Source: Apiotrichum sp. Y4204
Taxonomy: Eukaryota > Basidiomycota > Tremellomycetes > Trichosporonales > Trichosporonaceae
DNA: 64,000 bases
Reading direction: 5' to 3'
NCBI GenBank assembly: GCA_025531455.1
Contig: JAMYHL010000012.1
Location: 434,001-498,000, forward strand
Part shown: positions 54,301-64,000 of the stretch, in pieces
Position numbering within the stretch: position 1 is the first letter of the stretch
How the letters are laid out: every line of letters begins with the position of its first letter
Translations under genes and position numbers: made by a program
The notes under the pieces: model-generated
Databases searched by the model: none
What the model was told of the DNA's origin: nothing
Seen by the model: the letters and a program-made list of their open reading frames with translations, nothing else

Positions 54301-56442
54301 GTGCTGCGCCGCCGCATGATCCTCGCAGATCGCAGCAAGAGTGTGCTCATCTCGTCCGTCAGCCATGAGCTTCGCACGCCCCTGCACGGTATTCTCGCCG
54401 CCACCGAGCTGCTCAACGACTCTCCTCTCGATACCAACCAAACAGCCTTCCTCTCCACCGTCAAGACGTGCGGAATGCAGCTCATCGAGACTGTCAACCA
54501 TGTTCTGGACTTTACAAAGCTGCGCAGCGAGAAGGACAATGGCGGTCGCCGATCGGCACACCTCACCGAAGTGGATCTTGCGGATCTCGTCGAGCAGACG
54601 GTTGAGAGCTGCTACGTCGGCCAGCGCTCCCGGTACATGCAGCTCAATGACGACCAACTTGGAAGCTTCTACTCGCCCTCCGCCAGCCGGTCGCCTTATG
54701 AACAACGCGTCAACCTTCGTAACCAGCAGTTTGCAACCGTCGAGTCCGTTGTCGACATTGGCCTTCGTCCCACCGGATGGAAGGTAATGGTCGACACTGG
54801 CAGTCTTCGCCGCATCGTCATGAACCTGTATGGCAACTCGCTCAAATTTACCAAGCAGGGATTCGTTCAGGTCAGCCTCAGGGCACTCCCACACGCGCCC
54901 GACGCAACACGCATTCCTATCGAGATAACTGTCGTGGACACAGGCAAGGGTATCGGCAAGTCATTCCTCAAAGACCAGCTCTTCGAACCCTTCACGCAAG
55001 AGAACCCATTGCAGCCTGGAACTGGTCTCGGCCTTGCCATTGTCAACAGCATTGTGCGCTCGGATGTTGTGCAGGGCAATGTCGACGTGTGGTCGGCAGA
55101 AGGCGTTGGTACCGAAATCAAGGTGTCCTGCGAGGTTGAACTGGCTGGTGACCCCGATGACGCAGCTGAGGTGCCAGAGTATCGTCTCGGTGCGGGCTTC
55201 AAGGTAGCCTTCCTGGGCTTCGACCTAAGTCACCGCGGGCTTGCACTCGTGCGCGAAGTCGTCGGCTCATACGCAATGTTCATGGGCCTGACAACGGTGG
55301 AGGACCCTGGCGACGCGGATCTGCTGATGGTCAACGAGTTTATCAAACAGGAAACAGAGGAACAGTACCGCAACACTGCCTTGATCCTTATTGCGACGTT
55401 CAAAAAGTCGGACGCGGAAATCCTCGCTGCCATGGGACGAACGGCGTACACAGGTTTGCTGAACAAGCCCGTTGGCGCCGCAAAGGTCATAAAGGAGATC
55501 AAGTCAGCGCTCAAGTGGCTCAAAAACCCGATACGCGCGAACAGTGGACTGGTGGCGCACAGCGTCGGTAACACCGAATCGGATGCCTACAGCTTGACTC
55601 CGCTGGCTACGCCGGACGCTGGGGAGGAGAACATGAGCCCAACAATGACCCATGATCCCGCAAAGGCTCGAATCCACATGCCCCTTGTCCGCCGGCGGTC
55701 GGATGAGCGCGCTGTCGCCCAAGCGCAGGCCCGACCGCCACTCGCGCCGCGTGGTTTGACATACCATGCTGTCCCCGAGATCGCTGCTCTCGAACTACCC
55801 CCGTCAAACGTGTCATCACCAAACTCGACTGTATCAGCCATGTCGACAATCTCCCTCGCGGACGGTGGCGCAATGCTGAAGGCTGCTGCGCGGCCCGAAA
55901 TATCCAACCTCCGCCGGCCGGCGCGCGTCCTCGTCGTAGAGGACAACGTCATCAACCGTCGCGTTCTGACTGCCTTCCTCAAGAAGCGCGGGTTTGAGCA
56001 CGCCGAGGCTGTGAACGGCGCAGACGGCGTGGAACTGTTTGACAAGACACCGCCAAACTACTGGGAGTGAGTACATGAGCATGAGCCTTGTCACCCCTAT
56101 GACCTTGCTAACAACAGCGTCCTTCTCATGGACATTACGATGCCCGTCATGAACGGCTACGAGGCGACGCGGAGTATCCGACGCATTGAGTCGAGTCGGC
56201 GGCGCGCGGCTGCCGAGCGACTATCTCAGGCGAACTCGTCAGACGACGAAAAGGTCGCACAGGCTCGCACGCAGACGATTGGCCAGGCGGCCAAAATATT
56301 CGCACTCACAGGTCTCGCGACCGACTCTGATAAGCGACAGGCCTTCGACTCTGGTGTAGACGGATACCTTGTCAAGCCTGTCTCTCTCGCCAGTCTGGAC
56401 CTGCTATTTACGAGTGAGTGGCCGGTCAAGCCAAAGGATTGA
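51329..56442 (+). CDS. Hybrid histidine kinase with GAF domains and C-terminal receiver
   Basis: Exons 51329-53644, 53680-56066 and 56118-56442 give 1675 aa. Residues 1-585 are Ser/Pro/Ala-rich and probably disordered. A GAF domain spans about 586-770 (MAFLSLIDSDQQWYKSQIGF, GTPLRTSDGLNLGSLCLVDD), with a second GAF-like region at about 800-980. The kinase core has the phospho-accepting His in SSVSHELRTPLHGIL (about 996) and the ATPase boxes MNLYGNSLKFT (N), VVDTGKGIG (G1), LFEPFTQEN (F) and GTGLGLAIVNS (G2). A degenerate receiver-like segment lies at about 1275-1388. A full receiver follows at about 1518-1670: VLVVEDNVINR, acceptor Asp in VLLMDITMPVMNGYEA, and lysine in GYLVKPVS. No membrane helix is visible, so it is a cytosolic sensor feeding an HPt/response-regulator relay. 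The GAF plus HELRTPLHGIL build suggests the fungal group XI-like class; that assignment is from memory. Confidence 0.92.
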
Positions 56443-57332
56443 GCTGACAATCAGAAATAGGATTCTAGATGAACTCTCAAAGTACTCGCTACACATGTTG
56501 TAGGCCTCACCCATATACGATACCCGTACACCGTACACCGTGCATAATACCCCACGATATTCCGCGACCTCTATCCAGTTGTGCGCTCACGATTGTTTCT
56601 CTCTCTCTCTCAGCATGGAACGGCGCGACCCCCACGGCTGGTTGTCTTCTAGCTCGCACAGCTCCACAGACTTATAGTCCCATAGCCCCCTCATCCCACC
56701 CTCATCCCACCCACATCCACACACATATGCCACATGGCCTCCCATTTGATACAAGTAGAATAGCAGTTGCTAGTTGCACAGTACATACAGCGGCTTTTGG
56801 GCCTGATGCACGGATTCAGCGATATGTGCGGGGCATTCGTGGCTGGATCGCGGTAGTGTTTCGGGCGTGGTCGCCTCCGCCGAGAGGACCAGCAATACAT
56901 CCCTGCAGCTACCCGAGCCGAGGAACAGCGGCGCGCACACTGTCGATGCGGATAGTACGTGTGTTGCCTCATGGCGGGTTATATCGCCGCCGCGCAGACC
57001 ATGGCGCTCGGGTGGACACGATCGGGTGCCCCCGGGTGGCACGCCCAGCTACCGTCCGACGACGAGATCCCCACCCCCGCCCGCGCCAATGGGCCTCACT
57101 GGGGACGACTCAGCCCTTGCACTCGCGCGCTGGCCAGCATGTGGAGAATGATTGTACATCGGGTTTCATGGTACATCTATCCAAGCAGTAACAACACCGC
57201 GCCGTGCCAGTCTAGGGAGTGGGGTACTCGGGCGAGGCGAGGGCGGGGTAAAGGTACGTACGGAGTGTACGTTCTTGTAGTAGTCGAAAATAAAATCCAA
57301 TACTACACGGGCCAGCACTCGTACTCGTACGA
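56443..57332. other. Convergent spacer
   Basis: 890 bp between the 3' ends of the histidine kinase and CAF1/POP2. No supportable gene. Confidence 0.5.
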
Positions 57333-58599
57333 CTAATACGGGCGCTCGCCCGAGAGGAGCTGTGCCGCAGGTGTGGGGGACGGTGCCTTTGTGTCGCCTG
57401 TCGTGCGCATAAAGCCGTACAAAATGTTCTTGTAGTACTGGTCGTCGAGGACGCCGTTGAAATATGTTGAACGGATGCGGAAGAAGACGTTGGCTGTCAG
57501 CAGCGAGTCTGAGCCGGCCTGGTGTTGCGGGCCGATGCGCTGGACCTGGGTGTGAGTCATTGGGCAGAGGGCGCATTGGACAGATGAAGGGTCCTCCTGC
57601 CTGGCATCTGTCGAATCTCAACTCACCCCTATGGACTCGGCTATTTCCTGTAGGCCGCCGCGCAGTGTCTTGACTGAGCGGATTATATGCTTAATGTCGT
57701 AGATACACGGGAACCAGATGAGGAGGATGCGGAAAAAGTCCGACTCGGTTGCCGGCAGCGGCTCGGCAGTGAGGACGCGGAGGAGGTATCCAAAGTCGTA
57801 GCCCGAGTGGAACGAGACCCACTTTATGTTGGGAAACAAGACCAGCCCGGACGTGACGAGCAGCTCGCCAAAGTACTCGACATCAATGCCGTCCTCCTCG
57901 TTACGCTTAAAGTCGATACCCGAGTTCTTCAGCAGCTCGATCGACTCGGGCGCGTACATGTCGTCGCTGAGTGTCAATTGGACCGCGGGGGACCCTTCCA
58001 ACCGAGGTGGGACGTAAAGCACGCAGCTTCTGACGCGGACACCCACCCAAGATTGAACTTGAAGTTGAACTGCCATGTCATTCCGTCTGGCGAGTTGCCC
58101 TCTTCGTCGGATAGCGTAATGCCGAGCTGGATCATCTTGAGCATGTCGACATTACACCGCATCGTCTGGTAGTGGTAGTCTGATCCGGTCTTGAACTGCC
58201 CGATTGGACGCGCGACAATTCCGGGAAACTCAGTGTCCTGTGAGAGGGGTGAGTACGAGTCAGAGACACACGATGGCGGGCACGGAGGCAAGGCAAGAGA
58301 CCTCGCACGCGTCGAGGTCGTCACGCGAGCTTCCGCGACATGCAACCATCAAAGCCGGCGGAGAAGACGCACCATCGAGACAAACGGGTAGTTGTCTATG
58401 GCGGCGCGAATGGCCGCAAACTCGGCATCGAGGTTGTCGGCCCATACCTGCGTGTCAGTGGATATCGATGGAGATGACACGTAAAGAGGAAGGTGACGAG
58501 CTCTTGTGTTGAGGCACGAAGCTCGCGGTCCAGTCCTCGTTGTGTCTTGTGTCTCACCTCGTGGATGCCATAATCGCTTTGCCTCTGTAGAGAGGCCAT
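57333..58599 (-). CDS. POP2: CCR4-NOT deadenylase CAF1/POP2
   Basis: Exon 1 (58558-58599) is MASLQRQSDYGIHE. Spliced exons continue VWADNLDAEFAAIRAAIDNY, PFVSMDTEFPGIVARPIGQF, DMLKMIQLGITLSDEEGN, TWQFNFKFNL, DDMYAPESIELLKNSGIDF, VSFHSGYDFGYLLRVL, IIRSVKTLRGGLQEIAE and RIGPQHQAGSDSLLTANVFF, ending GERPY at TAG 57333. The DEDD nuclease residues are visible: D and E in DTEFPG, D in GYDFGYLL, H and D in HQAGSDSLLT. CAF1 shortens mRNA poly(A) tails as part of CCR4-NOT in the cytoplasm. Unlike yeast Pop2 there is no long Gln-rich N-terminus. The gene is divergent from myosin I. Confidence 0.95.
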
Positions 58600-59200
58600 T
58601 GCAAGGGAGTGTGTCTCGATATTTCGCAGATGGTGGATGGAGTGGAGATGGGTAGAAGCGAGCAAGAGCTGGACAGGATGGGGATTGTTGACGGCGAGGA
58701 CACTGGCAATGATCGTGACCAAGGAACGAGAAGAAAGAGGACGAAGACACAGTGGCAGAGGACCTGCCCCGCGCCCCCGCAAACGGTGATCAACGGATCA
58801 TTTGATTCCGTCTTTGTACCACGTGGCATTTCCGTCTAGCGCCGTGTACCATACAGAGCACAGCCTGGAGTCCAGGTCTGATTCAGGGACACCATAATGA
58901 CTACGTCGATGACGAACCCCCCCTTTCCTCTGCATGCCCCCCCGCGCAGCCAACAGCCATACAGCCGCGGCCCCTTGCTGGTGGCTGCTGGCTGTGCACT
59001 GTGCGCTGTGTGCTATCGGCATCCGTCTCCACACCACCACCATCACATCTAGTGGTCTTTCTCATTAACATCCATCTCTCTCCCTCTCTCTCTTCCCATC
59101 TCAAAAGACATCTCTCTCTCACTCTCCACCCCTTCTTGCATACCCATATCCACATCTACCCACGCCTGGCGCCCATACCCCCAGGTCAACACTTCCAGCA
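58600..59200. other. Bidirectional promoter, POP2 / MYO1
   Basis: 601 bp between divergent starts. A strong C/T-rich tract lies at 59040-59170 just before the myosin start (CTCTCTCTCC runs). No gene. Confidence 0.5.
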
Positions 59201-62200
59201 ATGGTACGCACACCCACACACGCGCATTCATCTCCTGATGGATCGGATCCCCGCCTCATGCCTCTTCTCCTCCTCATTCACCTCACTAACACTCCCAGGC
59301 AGTGGGTAAGAAGGCCAAAAAGGTGACCGGCCTGCTGTCGAGCAGCGGCGTGTCCAAGCCGAGCAAGGTCGCAAAGGTGAGATGGAAGACGAGACGAGTC
59401 TTGGTCTGCAGCTAGCGGCACGGGGCGACGCTCGAGCGTGACGTACCCACGCGCGATAGCGGGCCCATGCCGAGCCTCGCCGTGAGAGCTGCAACCAAGG
59501 TCTCTGTCTTCTCCGCAGCACACCGTGAGCGCGGCAGCTCACATCCTCCCAGGCCGACTGGTCCGAAGGCTTCCAGAAGAAGAAGCAGGCCGGTGTCCAG
59601 GACATGACGCTGCTCAGCACGATCACGAACGAGGCGATTAACGAGAATCTCAAGGCGCGCTTTTTCAACCAGGAGATCTATGTGAGTTATTGAGGCTCGC
59701 CGTGTAAACTCACAACAGACATACATTGCCCATGTGCTGATCTCTGTTAACCCATTTAGAGGTGCGTGCCCGATCTGATTCGACGCTGACTTTAGATCTG
59801 GGCATCTACACGGATGCTGTGCTGCAGACGTATCGCGGCAAGAACCGTCTCGAGATGCCGCCACACGTCTTTGCCATTGCCGAGGCTGCCTACTACCGCA
59901 TGACGAACGAGAAGGAGAACCAGTGTGTTATCATCTCTGGCGAGTCGGGTGCCGGCAAGACGGAGGCTGCAAAGCGCATCATGCAGTACATTGCGGCCGT
60001 CAGTGGCGGCGAGGGAAGTGGAGGCGGTATCGAGGGCATCAAGGAGATGGTCCTTGCCACCAACCCGCTGCTCGAGAGTTTCGGATGCGCAAAGACGCTG
60101 CGTAATGACAACTCGAGTCGCCACGGAAAGTACCTCGAGATCATGTTCAACCATATGGGACAGCCTGTCGGCGCCCAGATCACAAACTATCTTTTGGAAA
60201 AGGTGGGTCCGCGCTGTTTGTTATTGTGCTGACTGCCAGAACCGTGTCGTTGGTCAGATTAAGAATGAGCGCGATTTCCACATCTTCTACCAGTTCACCA
60301 AGGGTGCTAGCCCACAACAGCGAGGTGAGTGGAGACGAAGAAGCTTTGCTGACTTTGCAGAGGAGTTTGGTCTGCAGGGTCCCGAGGCATACGCGTACAC
60401 GAGCAACAGCGGGTGTCTGGACGTCGCGAGCATCGACGATGTCGCAGACTTCAAGGAGACTATCCGTGCGATGGACATTATCGGCCTGAGCAAGGACGAA
60501 CAGACCTCCATCTTCCGCGTGCTGGCGACTATTCTCTGGCTTGGCAACGCCCACTTTGTTGAGGGCGACGACGGAAATGCCACCCTCGCCGACCCCGGTG
60601 TCACCGATTTTGTGGCCTACCTCATGAACACGGACGCAGCAGCAGTGCAGAAGGTGCTGCTCACGCGTATTATGGAGACTCAGCGCGGTGGCCGCAGAGG
60701 TGAGCTACACCGCTTTACCTGATAGCTGACAGCAGGCTCCGTGTACGAGGTGCCGCAGAATGTTCCCCAGGCTCAGGCAAACCGCGACGCGTTGGCAAAA
60801 GGCTTGTACAACAATCTCTTCGAGTGGATTGTCAGCCGCGTGAACCTCTCCATGAAGCCCCGTGAGGCGTCCGCATACGTCATTGGTGTTCTGGACATCT
60901 AGTGAGTACCAGGCGTGTTGTCACAACTGACATCCAGTGGTTTCGAGATCTTCCAGGATAACAGCTTCGAACAACTGTGTATCAACTATGTCAACGAGAA
61001 ACTGCAGCAGATTTTCATCGAGCTCACCCTCAAGGCTGAGCAGGAGGAGTATGTTCGCGAGCAGATCAAGTGGACCCCGATCAAGTGTAAGTGTGAACAT
61101 GTATGAACAGCGCTTATTCCAGTCTTCGACAACTCTGTCGTTTGTGACTTGATTGAGGGCAGGCGGCCTGCTGGAATCTTTGCCACTCTGAATGATGCGA
61201 CGGCCACTGCCCACGCCGATCCCTCCGCTGCCGACAATTCGTTCATCCAGCGTTCCAACATGCTCTCTTCCAACCCTAACTTCGAGTCTCGCGGTAGCAA
61301 GTTCCTCATCAAGCACTATGCTGGTGACGTACTTTACACCGTCGCGGGCATGACCGACAAGAACAAGGACCAGCTCAGCAAGGACATTCTTGACCTCATC
61401 GAGGGCAGCGGAGATCCCTTCCTTCAGACAATTTTCCCGGAAAAGGTCGACCACACGTCAAAGAAGCGTCCTCCTACTGCCGGTGACAAGATCAAGCAGT
61501 CCGCCAACGAGCTTGTCACCAACCTCATGCAGTGCCAGCCGCACTACATCCGTACCATCAAGCCAAACCAGAACCGCTCGCCGAAGGAATACGACGACAA
61601 GGCTATCCTTCACCAGGTCAAATACCTCGGTCTTCAGGAGAACATTCGCGTTCGTCGTGCTGGTTTCGCGTACCGTGCCGAGTTTGAGAAGATGGTGCAG
61701 CGGTAGGTCGTGACGGTGATAAGCGGCCACGTCTAACCTCCAGGTTCTACCTCCTCTCTCCCGCGACGTCTTATGCTGGTGACTACATCTGGGACGGCGA
61801 CGACCGGTCCGGCTGTGAGCGTATTCTCACAGATGCGAGAATCTCCAAGGATGAGTGGCAGATGGGTGTCACCAAGGCGTTCATTAAGAATCCTGAGACG
61901 GTAAGGCATGTGTTATTGACGTGATGCTGACATTTCAGCTCTTCTACCTCGAGGGCGAGCGTGACCGCTACTGGCACTCGATGGCGACGCGTATTCAGCG
62001 CGCGTGGCGTGCATATGTGCGCCGCAAGATTGAGGCGGCGATCAAGATCCAGCGTTTCTGGCGTGGCCAGAAGGAGACGCTCATCTACGCTCAAAAGCGC
62101 GACTACGGTCACCAGGTGCTTGGCGGCCGCAAGGAGCGCCGGAGGTTCTCACTTCTTGGTATGCGCAAGTTTATGGGCGACTACCTCGACGTCGGAAACC

Positions 62201-63618
62201 CGCATTCCCCCGCTGGACAGCTGCTGCGTAACGCTGCTGGTATCTCCGCCGCAGAGACTGTCTCGTTCTCGTCTCGTGGTGAGCTCCTAGTGTCCAAGCT
62301 GGGTCGCTCGTCCAAGCTCTCGCCGCGCTTCCTCATTGTCACCGACAAGGCAGTGTACATTGTCGTCAACACACAAGGCAAGGACGGCCGCGTAATGACT
62401 ACACTCGAGCGCAGGATCCCGCTTGTCACTATCCGCTCAATTGCGATGACCAACCTCCGTGACGACTTTATCGTCTTCAATGTCAACCCTTGCGAGGAAG
62501 GAGACCCGGTACTCTCCTGCCCCTTCAAGACGGAGCTCACTAGTGTCATTCTGACCGAGGTCGGTGGCAACCTGCCAGTCAACATTGGCCCGACGATCGA
62601 GTATGCCAAGAAGAAGGACAAGAAGACGCAGATCAAGACGGTCAAGGGTGGTGGAATGGGTGATGCCGTGTACAAGTCGCACACCATCACAGTCGGCCCT
62701 GGTGAGCCTCCGAACAGTGTGTCCAGCGCACAGCCGCCGCGTAAGCCAAAGGTCAAGAAGGCGGCCAAGGCGACACCGGCTGGCATGGCTGGTCGGTCGC
62801 AGAACCGTCCTCAGGCGCGCGCGTTACCCGGTGCGACCAAACCTTCAGCTCCTCCTGTGATTGCCTCCTCCGTTGCCACCCCCGCTGCGACAACGGCCCC
62901 TGCCGCCGCTGCCGTCAAGGCTCCCACGCCAGTCAAGGCACCAATTCCCACAAAGGCTACGGCCGCACCCGCCGGTCGTTCTGCCCCGCCCCCGCCACCT
63001 CCGCCCCCACCGGCACGTGCTGCGCCGCAAAAGGACATGTACCGCGCACTGTACAACTTTGCTGGCCAGGAGGGAGAGATGAACCTCACAAAGGGCGACG
63101 AGGTGGAGGTCAAGGAGAAGGACGACAACGGCTGGTGGATGGTGGTCAAGAATGGCCAAGAGGGCTGGGCGCCATCAAACTACCTCAAGTTGATCGAGCA
63201 GCCCGCCGCGCCACCTCCGCCGCCGAGCCGCCCCGCTGCACCGGCAAAACCCGCCGCTCCGGCAATGCCAACTGGCGGTGGTGCAGCAGCCGCAGCCTCG
63301 GCCATTGCGGCAGCCATCAACGGCGGCCGCACGTCGACGAGCTCCCCGGCTGGTTCGACACCCAACACGTCTCGCCCGTCGAGCGCGATCGGCGGCCGCG
63401 GCACACCACCAGCAATGAAGCCCAAGCCTGTCATCCCCCCTAAGCCCGGAGCCAAGCCCGCGATGGGTGGCGGCAAGCCGCCTGTCCCCGCGGCCCACCG
63501 GCCTCCCCCAGCGGCAAACAAGGGCCCCGGGCAAGTTGCCCAGCCATCTGCTGCTTCGGGCCAGCTCGATCTGGCTGCTGCGCTCCGGAAGCGCGCACAA
63601 CAGTACCACGACGAGTAG
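59201..63618 (+). CDS. MYO1: Class I myosin
   Basis: About 11 introns, roughly 1270 aa. The first coding exon seems to be the ATG alone (59201-59203), spliced to GCAGTGGGT at 59299 to give [18 protein letters not shown]. Motor landmarks: [35 protein letters not shown]-loop [12 protein letters not shown], switch [13 protein letters not shown], switch [22 protein letters not shown], and [20 protein letters not shown]. The TEDS-rule position is serine (GRRGSVYEVP), the PAK-phosphorylatable form of fungal myosin I. Then come two IQ-like motifs ([29 protein letters not shown]), a basic TH1 lipid-binding tail, polyproline, an SH3 domain ([38 protein letters not shown]) and a C-terminal helix [17 protein letters not shown]. 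It drives membrane-actin coupling at endocytic patches. The end lacks the Asp/Glu-Trp acidic motif. Confidence 0.95.
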
Positions 63619-64000
63619 AAATGTATGTTATTATGCACGCATGCAGTGGTGTGAGAGGTGTGGGTGCTGTGGGTCGCAGTCGTGATCTGGTCAGGATGGA
63701 GGCATTAGCTGTCGTCTCGCAATCAAGTCAATGCCAGTATCTGAAGTCTCTCCTTTCTCAGCCCGTGCTTCCTGTCGTTACCACAGCACGCGAGCGGGTA
63801 TGTGTGCATGCTATGTCATGAGGGGGGTCCTAGATCCTAGAGTTGTGGGGAAATGCGGTGGTGTCGAATCGGGGCGATCTGGGAGGTCAGCAAGCGGCAC
63901 TCACACAAAGGCGAAGAGCCAAACTACCACCACCTCGGTGATTCCCAGCCCTCCCCACACACCAGACTCACCAGTCATTCCGCGGCCTCTCCCAGTCATA
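63619..64000. other. Right edge, MYO1 3' flank
   Basis: MYO1 3' UTR and possibly the end of a minus-strand gene entering from the right: the last ~30 bases, read on the minus strand, give YDWERPRNDW followed by TGA. Too short to call. Confidence 0.35.

Noticed and set aside
53869..54894. 341-codon minus-strand frame inside the histidine kinase gene
   Set aside because: Antisense shadow of the GAF/HisKA coding region.
63968..64000. Possible C-terminus of a minus-strand gene (YDWERPRNDW then stop)
   Set aside because: Only 10 codons are visible and alternative splice readings exist, so it cannot be supported from this window.

Overview
The window looks like nuclear DNA of a basidiomycete yeast or fungus, most likely Tremellomycetes and possibly Trichosporonales. 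It is GC-rich. Genes sit closely on both strands and most carry several very short GT-AG introns (mostly about 30-60 nt, with CTAAC/CTGAC-like branch sites close to the acceptor). The gene content is typically fungal. The lineage call is inference; no rRNA or marker gene is present to settle it.

Layout. 0-10 kb: a 60-residue membrane micropeptide gene in three exons, a coiled-coil protein with MPGQ repeats, Mediator subunit MED6, the ubiquitin-RPL40 fusion, and a SET-domain protein. 11-21.6 kb: a mitochondrial enoyl-CoA hydratase-type enzyme, the RSC7/SWP82 chromatin-remodelling subunit divergent from a triple AT-hook protein, V-ATPase subunit c divergent from CCT7, and histidinol-phosphatase HIS2. 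22-33.2 kb is the accessory part. It holds three head-to-tail paralogous small genes plus two further dispersed genes of the same architecture, an AA14-type secreted copper oxygenase, a secreted purine nucleoside permease (NUP) with a histidine-rich segment, an unrecognised spliced gene, and a divergent MAPEG/TspO pair. 33.3-45.2 kb: VPS53, tRNA-Ser, dynactin subunit 5, a coiled-coil protein, NAB2 and tRNA-Arg. 45.2-51.3 kb has no supportable gene. 51.3-63.6 kb: a large hybrid histidine kinase, the CAF1/POP2 deadenylase and class I myosin.

Most genes are housekeeping parts of separate machines (transcription, chromatin, translation, folding, endosome-to-Golgi traffic, dynein transport, mRNA tail metabolism, endocytic actin). 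They do not form one pathway. The most unusual material is the cluster of small two- or three-exon genes at 22-33 kb and the 60-residue micropeptide at the left end. Both were reconstructed by splicing by eye and would be easy to miss in an ORF scan. Reading frames were checked by summing exon lengths wherever exon coordinates are given.
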